The position numbers and the translations under genes were made by a program. From Bacteriovorax stolpii (GTDB taxonomy: Bacteria > Bdellovibrionota > UBA2428), in NCBI GenBank assembly GCA_945881775.1, contig CAMCVE010000003.1:105222-169221 (forward strand): a stretch of DNA of 64,000 nt. Direction: 5' to 3'. A model generated the notes under the pieces. The model saw nothing but the letters and a program-made list of their open reading frames with translations, was not told the DNA's origin and searched no databases. This document shows positions 1 to 7,382 of the stretch, in pieces. Within the stretch, counting starts at the first letter, position 1. Every line of letters begins with the position of its first letter.

Positions 1-1188
1 GAGATTATCCTCCTGGACCTCGATATGCCCGAAAAAACTGGCATCGAAGTCGCACAAGACATCCGAGCCGACGCGACACTCGCGGGCACGCAGATCATCC
101 TACTGTGTGGCTCTTTCGACGAGATCAACGAGAAAGACATTGAAAAAGCTCCCGTTGACGCTCGACTTTGGAAACCCTTCGAATCCCACGTTTTGCTCGC
201 GATGCTTCGCACTCTTTTGAGCGCACGTTCTCCGAGTCTTGCTTCAAAAGCCGCTCCCACTGCAGGTGCCGAAAGCACCGCTCCTCAAACAGTACGACCG
301 AGCCTTGCGATTCCTCCGCGCAAAAATGCCGTCCCACCACCACCAAAATCTCGCAAAGAAGAGGCTATCGAGTCCGTCTCCTTGGATCTCAAGGAGCGCG
401 CCACCAAGCTGTCTAGCGATTCAACAGAGCAGCGTCACATTCAGGAATCCGTCGAAGCCACAAGGCCTGTGTCTCGTTCGGTGTCTGACCTTTTTGATCC
501 GGCAAAACGTCCTCCGCTTCCAGACCTAGCGGCCCTGAATGTCGACGAGAGTGCAGATTTCACACGCGAACTCGCGCGCGAGACTTTTGGTGGGCAGACC
601 TTCCCTGAAGAATTACCGGAACCTCAGCAAGCCGCAGAAGCTACCGCGCCTCCACTTAATCCGCGGACCGCAAGTCCCAAAGAAGACCCCTTCGTGAACA
701 ACCTCTGGAGCCCCGAAGAGCTGAGCTCCTACGAAGAAGAGACATTCTTTGCAAGCTCGGAGGAAAATTCCGGACCCGGAGAGAATCACTCCGAAGAGAT
801 AGTGTATCCAGAAATGGGAGATCCGACCCTGATCCCCGCGACTGCGGATCTTGACTTTGAAGTTCTCGATCCACATCACATCTCTGAAGCGACCACGAGC
901 GCTCACCAACGAGATCCCAAAAGCGCCCCTTGGATGGCCCAAGATCTTTCTTCGCCTCTTGATGAGCTTACAACAAGCGCCACTCGTGAAATTCATACCA
1001 CGTTGCGCGAGCGCGTCTCCGAGACCCGTGGCAGCGCTTCAAGCGACGCCCCCCCAATTTCATCACCGGAAGATTTGCGTCGCATGGTTGCCGAAGAAGT
1101 GAAGCGTGCTTTCCATGGCTGGCTGCGCGACGAACTTCAACGTCAACTCAACGATGTGATGTCGGAGCTCGATAACGAACTTTCATGA
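1..1188 (+). CDS. Receiver-domain response regulator, 5' partial
   Basis: The reading frame is open from base 1, so the true start lies upstream. The first ~75 residues are the second half of a CheY-like receiver: the phospho-acceptor Asp is in LLDLDMP (residue 6 of the visible part) and the conserved Lys in LWKPF. After it come about 270 residues rich in Pro, Ser, Glu and Ala, with no recognisable fold, and a final ~45-residue amphipathic helix (from about DLRRMVAEEVKRAF to the end). There is no DNA-binding or enzymatic output domain. Receiver, disordered linker and C-terminal helix is the layout of RomR, the polarity protein of Myxococcus and Bdellovibrio, but this is architecture only and I cannot confirm orthology. 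The stop overlaps the birA start (ATGA). Confidence 0.85.
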   Translation, partial: EIILLDLDMPEKTGIEVAQDIRADATLAGTQIILLCGSFDEINEKDIEKAPVDARLWKPFESHVLLAMLRTLLSARSPSLASKAAPTAGAESTAPQTVRPSLAIPPRKNAVPPPPKSRKEEAIESVSLDLKERATKLSSDSTEQRHIQESVEATRPVSRSVSDLFDPAKRPPLPDLAALNVDESADFTRELARETFGGQTFPEELPEPQQAAEATAPPLNPRTASPKEDPFVNNLWSPEELSSYEEETFFASSEENSGPGENHSEEIVYPEMGDPTLIPATADLDFEVLDPHHISEATTSAHQRDPKSAPWMAQDLSSPLDELTTSATREIHTTLRERVSETRGSASSDAPPISSPEDLRRMVAEEVKRAFHGWLRDELQRQLNDVMSELDNELS

Positions 1189-1946
1189 CCCCAACCCGTT
1201 GCGAACTTGTCCAACTCAAAACCTGCCAAAGCACTCAAGATGAGGCTTGGCAAAGAGTCCGCGCGGGAACAAGAGTGGTCGCCGTCAGATCCGAGAGCCA
1301 GAGCGCGGGACGCGGGCGTCAAGACCGTCCATGGCTTTCACCCTCGGGAAACCTCTTTCTGAGTCTTGGTGTTTCGATCGAAGGGAAAAAAGAGAGAGCT
1401 TGGCCCTTCGTGAGCCTACTGGCTGGGATTGCGGCCGCGCGCAGCCTAAAACAACACGGTGCTTGGGACGAAGCCTGCTTTTTAAAGTGGCCCAATGACC
1501 TTTACCGAAAAGATCAGGCATCGCACTCGGTTTCCAAGATCGGTGGCATCCTCACAGAGCTTCGCAAAGATGTTTTGCTCGTGGGGGTAGGGATCAACGT
1601 CGCGAATGCTCCCGTCCTCGTAGCTTCGTCTTATACGAGCACTGCACTCGCTAGTTTTACGTCTCAGCCACCAACGGCCTCGCAGCTCGCGAGGACCCTC
1701 ACGCAGGAACTCTCTGAACTCGTTCTCAACTGGATAGATGATGACGCCAGACTCACTGCAGACGCCATCTCCGAACTGGAGGGGAACTGGATGCGCCCCT
1801 TTTTTTCGATGCGCGGACACGTCGAAGGCATCGGCGAAGTGCGTTCCGAGCGACTGCTCGGCGACGGCCGACTTGAAGTGAGTACCGTGAAGGACCCTTT
1901 CCTCAGGCAGGCCGTGTCTTCGGGTGAATTCCGACTGCTTACTTAG
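1185..1946 (+). CDS. birA: Biotin--[acetyl-CoA-carboxylase] ligase
   Basis: This enzyme activates biotin with ATP and attaches it to the biotin carboxyl carrier protein for fatty acid synthesis; it is cytosolic. The ATP/biotin loop GRGRQD (residues 42-47), KWPNDL (about 101-106) and GVGINV are the catalytic signatures of the family. At 253 residues it lacks the N-terminal winged helix of E. coli BirA, so it is a class I ligase without repressor function. The ATG overlaps the stop of the receiver gene by 4 nt, implying translational coupling. The end overlaps a small opposite-strand reading frame by 8 bp. Confidence 0.93.
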   Translation: MTPTRCELVQLKTCQSTQDEAWQRVRAGTRVVAVRSESQSAGRGRQDRPWLSPSGNLFLSLGVSIEGKKERAWPFVSLLAGIAAARSLKQHGAWDEACFLKWPNDLYRKDQASHSVSKIGGILTELRKDVLLVGVGINVANAPVLVASSYTSTALASFTSQPPTASQLARTLTQELSELVLNWIDDDARLTADAISELEGNWMRPFFSMRGHVEGIGEVRSERLLGDGRLEVSTVKDPFLRQAVSSGEFRLLT

Positions 1947-2148
1947 AAGACTCTTCGACCCAGGCTTTGAGTGTGTCGTAATCGAGGTTGGGATTGCCCC
2001 GATATTCTGCGTCAGCTCCTCGACCAGATGGAAACCAAACAAAGTCCGGCCAGGCGTCAGCACTTTTGAAGCTCTGAGGGCCCCCGAAGAGGGTCGAAGG
2101 ACAATTTTTGCGAACGGGGTGTTGAAGTTCTAGACAGAAGAGACGCAA
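1939..2148 (-). CDS. Small hypothetical protein or gene remnant
   Basis: A 69-codon frame opens with TTG at 2148, with a GAGG motif about 6 nt upstream and an in-frame TAG five codons before the TTG. The product has two Cys, an aromatic stretch (AWPDFVWFPSGRG) and an acidic, helical end (YDTLKAWVEESSK). The composition looks protein-like rather than an antisense shadow, and nothing else occupies most of the span. It converges on birA with an 8-bp overlap. I do not recognise a family. It could be a genuine small protein or the C-terminal remnant of a longer gene. Confidence 0.35.
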   Translation of the reverse strand: MRLFCLELQHPVRKNCPSTLFGGPQSFKSADAWPDFVWFPSGRGADAEYRGNPNLDYDTLKAWVEESSK

Positions 2149-2293
2149 GGAATCCTCAACCTAACATACAGTAATTAATAGGTATTATTGATTGGATGTC
2201 CATCCATCTGGCATGGCACGGCCCTTGAAGTACTTAGTTCAACAGCATTTGATCACGTTGGCGGAAATTGAAACAAACCAAGGAGAAACGAAC
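2149..2293. other. A+T-rich leader region before the lipoprotein gene
   Basis: With the small opposite-strand frame, this completes a 347-bp stretch (1947-2293) lacking a confident gene. It is richer in A+T than its surroundings and contains TATTAT at 2183-2188, a possible -10 element with no matching -35. An AGGAGA ribosome binding site sits directly before the ATG at 2294. I see no other structure. Confidence 0.4.
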
Positions 2294-2950
2294 ATGAAAA
2301 AGCAAAACCTCTTCATCATGACCGCCCTCGTTATCGGACTCACTGCCTGCGGTGGCAACGACGAACAACCGGTCAATAACAACAACCCCCACACACCTGG
2401 AAGTTATTATCCAATTCCGTCGGACCCAAGTTCTGGAAGTTTCCAGAACACCGAACAATGGATGGTCTCACAACTTCAAGCCATCTACGGCAACGTGACC
2501 ACAAGCGGTCATGCGATCCTCGGAAGCACGACGCTTCCTGTGGGCACCCACAGCTGGCAAACGATTCTCGATCGCGTCAAGACTGCGGCTCAATCTTGCG
2601 GCAATTACTGCCAGATCCAGTCTTACGGTTACAACTATTCCTACCTCTCGCCGCTCGCTCGCACCGACTTCAATCGCCTGCGCCAATACCTTAACTTCGC
2701 AGCCCTGAGCAACGTCGGTGTTCGCTACGCAAACGATCCCGGTTACCAAGGTTACAGCCTCGCTCACTCGATCGACCAAGTCCTGAACATCCTCTCGCAA
2801 AGTTACGGTCAAATGTTCAACAACTGGTATGGCTACGGATACTACCCCGTCTCCTACTCCCCCTGGTATAGCGGTTCGGGCATGATTGCCGGCCTGAACT
2901 ACGGAAGCTCTGGTCTGCAGATCTCAGTCGGAGCCAGCTTCAGCAGATAA
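2294..2950 (+). CDS. Putative lipoprotein, Tyr/Ser/Gly-rich
   Basis: This is a 218-residue exported protein. The first 19 residues form a lipoprotein signal peptide with lipobox LTAC, giving a lipidated Cys19. The mature part starts with a Gly/Asn/Pro-rich tether, has a middle part with two close Cys (CGNYC), and ends in a Tyr/Gly/Ser-rich tail. ATG 2294 is chosen because AGGAGA precedes it and the signal peptide begins there; an in-frame start at 2192 would add 34 residues of non-signal sequence. A clear hairpin terminator lies about 85 bp downstream, so it is probably monocistronic. No family recognised. Confidence 0.75.
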   Translation: MKKQNLFIMTALVIGLTACGGNDEQPVNNNNPHTPGSYYPIPSDPSSGSFQNTEQWMVSQLQAIYGNVTTSGHAILGSTTLPVGTHSWQTILDRVKTAAQSCGNYCQIQSYGYNYSYLSPLARTDFNRLRQYLNFAALSNVGVRYANDPGYQGYSLAHSIDQVLNILSQSYGQMFNNWYGYGYYPVSYSPWYSGSGMIAGLNYGSSGLQISVGASFSR

Positions 2951-3034
2951 GTGAACTCTGACCCAAGACCCCGAACACAAGCTGTGTGAATCCAGAACGT
3001 AAGTTGAAGCTGAACGGAATCAGAAACCGAAAAC

Positions 3035-3075
3035 AGGGCTTGGTTCCATACGGAACTAAGCCCTGAGTGTTTTTG
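3035..3075 (+). terminator. Intrinsic terminator after the lipoprotein gene
   Basis: A 13-bp stem (AGGGCTTGGTTCC pairing with GGAACTAAGCCCT, one G-T wobble) with an ATAC loop at 3035-3064 is followed shortly by GTGTTTTTGG. It sits between two same-strand genes and separates their transcripts. Confidence 0.75.
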
Positions 3076-3108
3076 GAAACTGCCGGAATAAAGATTGGAG
3101 CAAGCGAC

Positions 3109-3681
3109 ATGAAACTCTTCTCACTAGCCCTCTCAAGTGCTCTCAATCTGGCCACTTATGTGGGCACCTCGACGCAAGTCTCCGAGCGCTTTCCCGCCTC
3201 TGATAAAATCACCGTGCCATCCAGCCAAGCCGAACGCGCTTCCGAGCTGGATTCAGAAGCGGCAAGCTTCTACGCTGAAAGCTTCCACGGAATGGGGCTC
3301 TGGCTCGGAGAAGCCAAAGTTGCTGGAGGAGAAGTCCTGGGACTTGAGCCTTCGAAGCAATTCCCTCCGATGAGTCTCGAAGAATTCCATCTGCGCACCC
3401 TCTATTTTGCAGCCCAAATCTTAAAGATCGACATTGGCTACGAGTCTCTAAGGGATGATTTGGTCTTGCGACACACCGTTAGCCAACGGCTCATAGATTC
3501 TTATGAACTACTTGAACGCTCTGAGGACTTCCAAGCTATTCACGTTGAGTTTACAAGCGGCGCGATCGTCGGGCCGCTACCCCTCTACAAAGCCTTCCAC
3601 GCTGTTCTCACAACTCTAACCATGGACTCCGCATCGAGCCTTAACAACCGCGGCATTGTCCACGCCTCCAGAGGATTCTAA
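3109..3681 (+). CDS. Hypothetical secreted protein
   Basis: This 190-residue protein starts at ATG 3109 (GGAG upstream; a frame extension to 3067 crosses the terminator region and is unlikely). Its first ~20 residues (MKLFSLALSSALNLATYVG) resemble a Sec signal peptide with a weak basic end. The remainder is mainly helical with no motif I recognise. It lies after a terminator and two bases before a possible TTG start of trmL, so the two may be co-transcribed. Function unknown. Confidence 0.6.
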   Translation: MKLFSLALSSALNLATYVGTSTQVSERFPASDKITVPSSQAERASELDSEAASFYAESFHGMGLWLGEAKVAGGEVLGLEPSKQFPPMSLEEFHLRTLYFAAQILKIDIGYESLRDDLVLRHTVSQRLIDSYELLERSEDFQAIHVEFTSGAIVGPLPLYKAFHAVLTTLTMDSASSLNNRGIVHASRGF

Positions 3682-3761
3682 ACTTGGGTCGCAAGAACAA
3701 CCATTTTGTAGCGCCCAACGAGCGTCAGCCCCAAGACCACAAACTCACGCGGCCAGGGGCC

Positions 3762-4214
3762 ATGACGATTGTCTTGGTTCATCCACGTATTCCACAGAAT
3801 ACAGGAAGTATCGCCCGACTCTGCGCCGCAACAGGATCCAGACTAGATCTCGTGCGTCCACTCTTTGAGATCGATGATCGCAAACTCATCCGAGCCGGGC
3901 TCGACTACTGGCCACTCCTAGATGTTCGCATCTTCGAGAGTCTTGACGACTGGTTCGAGAACAATGCGGACGTTAAACCATGGCTCGTAGAAGTTGGCGG
4001 CCAAAAGAATCATACGGAAGCAAAATTTTCAGAAGGCGACTTTATCTTATTTGGCGACGAGCAAGATGGACTCGCTCCTTCACTTCTCGCGCAAATGCCG
4101 GATCGGCACTTGCGCATTCCCCAGCAAGGCGTGCGTTCCATGAACCTCTCCATGTGCGCGGGCATCGTGACCTTTGAAGCCCTGCGGCAACTGGGTTGGC
4201 TCGGACTCAAGTAA
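3762..4214 (+). CDS. trmL: tRNA (cytidine(34)-2'-O)-methyltransferase
   Basis: This SPOUT (TrmH/SpoU) methyltransferase modifies the wobble nucleotide of certain leucine tRNAs with S-adenosylmethionine. Family motifs are clear: PQNTGSIARLCAATG near the N-terminus, LFGDEQDGL, and RSMNLSMCAGIVTFEALRQ, which makes the trefoil-knot cofactor site. At 151 residues it matches the usual TrmL length when started at ATG 3762, where MTIVLVHPRIPQNTG aligns with family N-termini. An in-frame TTG at 3684 with a good AGAGGA site would add 26 unconserved residues and cannot be excluded. It converges on rpsI across a terminator. Confidence 0.9.
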   Translation: MTIVLVHPRIPQNTGSIARLCAATGSRLDLVRPLFEIDDRKLIRAGLDYWPLLDVRIFESLDDWFENNADVKPWLVEVGGQKNHTEAKFSEGDFILFGDEQDGLAPSLLAQMPDRHLRIPQQGVRSMNLSMCAGIVTFEALRQLGWLGLK

Positions 4215-4237
4215 ATCGCAATTCATCAAAGTTTTTG

Positions 4238-4277
4238 AAAATAAAAAACGCCGCCCCCTAGAATCGGGAGCAGCGTC
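4238..4277 (-). terminator. Intrinsic terminator of rplM-rpsI
   Basis: Read on the - strand, ACGCTGCTCCC, a short loop and AGGGGGCGGCGT form a G+C-rich stem followed by TTTTTTATTTT. It lies between the convergent rpsI and trmL stops and fits termination of the ribosomal operon. Confidence 0.75.
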
Positions 4278-4301
4278 TTGTGAGCCAGAGCTCGAGGCGG
4301 A

Positions 4302-4694
4302 TCAACGCTTCGAGAACTGTGTGCCACGGCGGGCGCCGCGGAGGCCGTACTTCTTACGCTCTTTGGATCGAGCGTCGCGGGTCAGGAAGCCACCCTTTTT
4401 GAGGGTGCCACGGAGCTCGGGATCGAATTCGATCAAGGCGCGCGAAATGCCATGACGAAGGGCGCCGGCTTGACCGCCGTGACCGCCGCCATCGCAGTTT
4501 GCGATGATGTCGAATTTGCCTTCCATGCCAACGGCTTCGAGAGCTTGGTTGACGACCAGGCGAAGAACGGGACGCACAAAGTAATCTTCGTACTTCTTGC
4601 CGTTGACAACGATGTCACCTTTGCCGGGACGGAGACGAACACGTGCTACTGAGGTTTTACGACGACCGGTCGCTACGATGAATTGCTGAGCCAT
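4302..4694 (-). CDS. rpsI: 30S ribosomal protein S9
   Basis: S9 is a small-subunit protein whose C-terminal tail reaches the P-site tRNA. The 130-residue product has the family N-terminus ([14 protein letters not shown]), the [19 protein letters not shown] segment and the basic C-terminal tail ending in FSKR. Length matches the family. It follows rplM by 5 nt on the - strand, the near-universal rplM-rpsI pair, and ends at a strong terminator. Confidence 0.98.
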   Translation of the reverse strand: MAQQFIVATGRRKTSVARVRLRPGKGDIVVNGKKYEDYFVRPVLRLVVNQALEAVGMEGKFDIIANCDGGGHGGQAGALRHGISRALIEFDPELRGTLKKGGFLTRDARSKERKKYGLRGARRGTQFSKR

Positions 4695-4699
4695 AATTA

Positions 4700-5461
4700 T
4701 TATTCTTCTCCAATGGTGCTGTCATAGCGGAGTTTCCAAGCGACGGGATTCTGTGCAGCGTGGGGGTGCTCCGAGCCTTTGTAGATCTTGAGTTTCGTCA
4801 TTTGAGCGCGGCCAAGGGGAGTACGGGGAACCATGCCTTTGACAGCTTTTTCGAGGATGCGGTCGGGGAAGGTTTCGCGGAGACGCGCGGGGGTCGTTTC
4901 CTTGAGACCACTGATGTAGCCCGTGTGCCAGTTGTAGGTCTTTTGGGTTTCCTTGTTTCCAGCGAACTTGACCTTTTCGCAGTTAATCACGATCACGAAA
5001 TCACCCACGTCGTTGTTGGGGGTGAAAGAGGTCTTGTGCTTGCCGCGAAGCAGGCTTGCGATCTGTGAAGCAACGCGACCGACAGTTTGGTCAGCGACGT
5101 CAACCACGAGCCAACGACGTTCGTCGTTGTCCTTAGGCGAGAAGCTCGTCTTCGAAGCGAGAGACTTGACGGGACCCTTAGGAGCCGTCACGCGAGAAGA
5201 GTGGGGAGCATGTCCGGGGTGTTTGACCTTCCAACGAGAAGCGCTGGTGCCCTTCTTGGCGCGGAGGTTTACGTCGGCCTTTTCGGCACGCTTGGTGGTC
5301 CGCGAAGTGCGCACCTTCGTCTTTGCAGCGGATTTCTTCGCTGTTTTCTCGGACTTGGTGGCTCGCTTTTGAGTCTTCGCCGAAGCGCCCACTTTCGTGG
5401 TCTTCTTCTCGGAAGACGTTTCCTTTTTCTTCGTCGCTGTCGTTTTAGCTTTCACTACCAT
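4700..5461 (-). CDS. rplM: 50S ribosomal protein L13 with long basic N-terminal extension
   Basis: L13 is an early-assembling large-subunit protein. Residues ~104-253 match the full ~142-residue family: [18 protein letters not shown], the [18 protein letters not shown] region, and [15 protein letters not shown]. Residues 1-~103 are extra: a Lys/Thr/Ser/Ala-rich low-complexity tail resembling histone H1 tails. ATG 5461 has a good GAGGAAA ribosome binding site, the frame is continuous, and no internal Met precedes the core, so the extension is very probably translated. A near-consensus promoter lies just upstream. It could be an rRNA- or nucleic-acid-binding tail, or be removed by processing. 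Confidence 0.95.
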   Translation of the reverse strand: MVVKAKTTATKKKETSSEKKTTKVGASAKTQKRATKSEKTAKKSAAKTKVRTSRTTKRAEKADVNLRAKKGTSASRWKVKHPGHAPHSSRVTAPKGPVKSLASKTSFSPKDNDERRWLVVDVADQTVGRVASQIASLLRGKHKTSFTPNNDVGDFVIVINCEKVKFAGNKETQKTYNWHTGYISGLKETTPARLRETFPDRILEKAVKGMVPRTPLGRAQMTKLKIYKGSEHPHAAQNPVAWKLRYDSTIGEE

Positions 5462-5497
5462 GATCGTTTCCTCTTAAAACCTGTTTCAAAGCCAGGA

Positions 5498-5526
5498 TTT
5501 CTAAGGGGGTAGAGCACTTGTGTCAA
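5498..5526 (-). promoter_or_regulatory. Sigma-70 promoter for rplM-rpsI
   Basis: On the - strand, a perfect TTGACA (-35, plus-strand 5521-5526) is separated by exactly 17 bp from TAGAAA (-10, 5498-5503), about 37 bp before the rplM ATG. Position and spacing suit a strong housekeeping promoter. Confidence 0.7.
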
Positions 5527-5598
5527 GCACTCAAAGCCTTAGAAATACGAAATTTTGACTGCACCCAAAGCCCTCAAGGGCCTTAGTATAGACCCTAG

Positions 5599-6015
5599 AT
5601 GTCACGCTATCTCTGCCCAGTCTGCCGCTCAACCATGGGGCAGCTTCCTTCTTCCAAGCTAAGCCTTAAGGCTTACGTCCAAATCATTCTTATCACGACA
5701 GTTATTTGCGCGGGAGCTTATTTTGCCTTGGGTCCTTGGGCCGGAGTCAAGGCCTCTTTGAGCTTCCTCCCGCTTTGGACAGCCGCTGAATGGGGGCACT
5801 GGCTCCGGATTCGCGAAGCCCTGCGTTGCCGAGTTTGCGATTTCGATTCGATGCTTTACCGCCGTGACTGGAAGGCTGCCCGACGCAAAGTCGAGATCAA
5901 AATGCAGGGCCTCTCCGACGAGATGCAAGCTCAAATTCGAGCCGAGATCAAACGCATCCAGGACCTGCGTCCTAACGCGACCAATAAGAGCGTCGAAAAA
6001 ACTCCCTCGGCCTAG
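5599..6015 (+). CDS. Membrane protein with split CxxC zinc-ribbon motif
   Basis: A 138-residue protein of unknown function. It begins with CPVC (residues 6-9), then has two hydrophobic segments (about 26-45 and 48-62) and a second CRVC pair (about 77-80), so the two knuckles flank the membrane region and could come together as a Zn site on one side. A charged helical tail with repeated Lys/Arg/Glu follows. It is divergent from rplM and 47 bp before fadI. No family assigned. Confidence 0.7.
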   Translation: MSRYLCPVCRSTMGQLPSSKLSLKAYVQIILITTVICAGAYFALGPWAGVKASLSFLPLWTAAEWGHWLRIREALRCRVCDFDSMLYRRDWKAARRKVEIKMQGLSDEMQAQIRAEIKRIQDLRPNATNKSVEKTPSA

Positions 6016-6062
6016 GACTGGGTTTCCTTCAAGGCCTGGAAATCATGGTAGCTTAAAGGGCC

Positions 6063-7370
6063 ATGAAACAAGTATTTCTTGTCGACGCGATTCGCACCCC
6101 TTTTGCCAAAGCCGGCCTGGACCTCAAAAATGTTCACGCAGCCGAACTCGGACGTTTTGCCGTCTCAGAACTCCTCGCCCGAACTGGCATCCCGCTCAAA
6201 GACATCGGCAACCTCATCGATGAAGTCATCATCGGTAACGCCGGCACTCCGGCTGATTCAGCCAACATTGCACGGGTCGTGGCACTTCTCGCGGGACTCC
6301 CGCAACATCTCTCCGCCTACACCGTTCACCGAAACTGTGCTTCGGGAATGGAATCCGTCGCCCAGGCTGCTCTCAAAGTTTCGGCGGGAGTGGGAGATAT
6401 CTACATCGCTGGCGGCACAGAATCGATGTCTCAAGCCCCGCTCATTTACAACAACAAAGCGGTCGCATTTTTCGAACGTCTTTCCAAGGCGCGCTCGCTT
6501 CAAGATCGTCTTAAGGTCCTTGCCTCCACACCCGTGGCCGAGTTCCTCAAGCCTCGCATCTCAATCATGGAAGGCCTCACCGATCCCACTTGCGGCCTGA
6601 ACATGGGTGAAACAGCAGAGGTGATCGCCAAAGACTTCAAGATCAGTCGCGAAAAACAGGACGAATTCGCACTCCGTTCTCACCAACGTGCGATCGATGC
6701 CGAGACTAAAGGAGTGATGGCAGAAGAAATCGCGCCTTATGCGGTTCCCCCTGAATACACGAAGATTCTTACGGCCGATGTCGGCCCCCGCAAGGGCCAA
6801 AGCCTCGAGGCGCTCGCCAAGCTCAAACCCTTCTTCGACAAGAAATATGGAACGGTCACGGCTGGCAACGCTTGTCCGATCACGGATGGTGCCGCCATGG
6901 CCCTCATCGCCTCCGAAGATGGCCTCGAAAAACTGGGCCGCCCGAAGCCCCTCGCACGTATCAAGGCGTGGGCCTTTGCCGGTCTCGACCCTCGGCGTAT
7001 GGGACTGGGTCCGGTCTTCGCCACGCACCGAGTTCTCAAAGAAACCGGCCTGAGTCTGAAGGACTTTGGCGTGGTCGAAATCAACGAAGCTTTCGCCGCC
7101 CAAGTGATGGGCTGTCTCATGGCTTTTGATTCTGACTCGTTCTGTAAGGAATACCTCGGTCGCTCCTCCAAGTTGGGTGAAATCGATGTGGGTCTCCTCA
7201 ATCCCAATGGCGGCGCCATCGCCTTTGGACATCCCGTGGGCGCCACCGGTACGCGCATTATTCTCACCGCAGCTCGAGAAATGAAACGCAAAAAGGCCAA
7301 ATATGGCCTGGCGACACTTTGTATTGGCGGCGGCCAAGGTGGCGCTGTTGTTCTGGAATCGCTGGACTAA
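6063..7370 (+). CDS. fadI: Acetyl-CoA acyltransferase (3-ketoacyl-CoA thiolase)
   Basis: This thiolase cleaves 3-ketoacyl-CoA with CoA in the last step of beta-oxidation. All three active-site signatures are present: the nucleophilic Cys in HRNCASGME, the His in FGHPVGATG, and the second Cys in LCIGGGQGG. At 435 residues it is closer to FadI than to the ~390-residue FadA. It lies 12 bp before the multifunctional fadJ gene, the standard thiolase/multienzyme pairing. Substrate chain length cannot be read from sequence. Confidence 0.93.
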   Translation: MKQVFLVDAIRTPFAKAGLDLKNVHAAELGRFAVSELLARTGIPLKDIGNLIDEVIIGNAGTPADSANIARVVALLAGLPQHLSAYTVHRNCASGMESVAQAALKVSAGVGDIYIAGGTESMSQAPLIYNNKAVAFFERLSKARSLQDRLKVLASTPVAEFLKPRISIMEGLTDPTCGLNMGETAEVIAKDFKISREKQDEFALRSHQRAIDAETKGVMAEEIAPYAVPPEYTKILTADVGPRKGQSLEALAKLKPFFDKKYGTVTAGNACPITDGAAMALIASEDGLEKLGRPKPLARIKAWAFAGLDPRRMGLGPVFATHRVLKETGLSLKDFGVVEINEAFAAQVMGCLMAFDSDSFCKEYLGRSSKLGEIDVGLLNPNGGAIAFGHPVGATGTRIILTAAREMKRKKAKYGLATLCIGGGQGGAVVLESLD

Positions 7371-7382
7371 AGGAAAACGACA

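Noticed and set aside
6561..7337. Long open frame (258 codons) on the minus strand
   Set aside because: It lies wholly antisense to the confident fadI thiolase gene; the product has no family-like motifs and reflects codon bias of the real gene.
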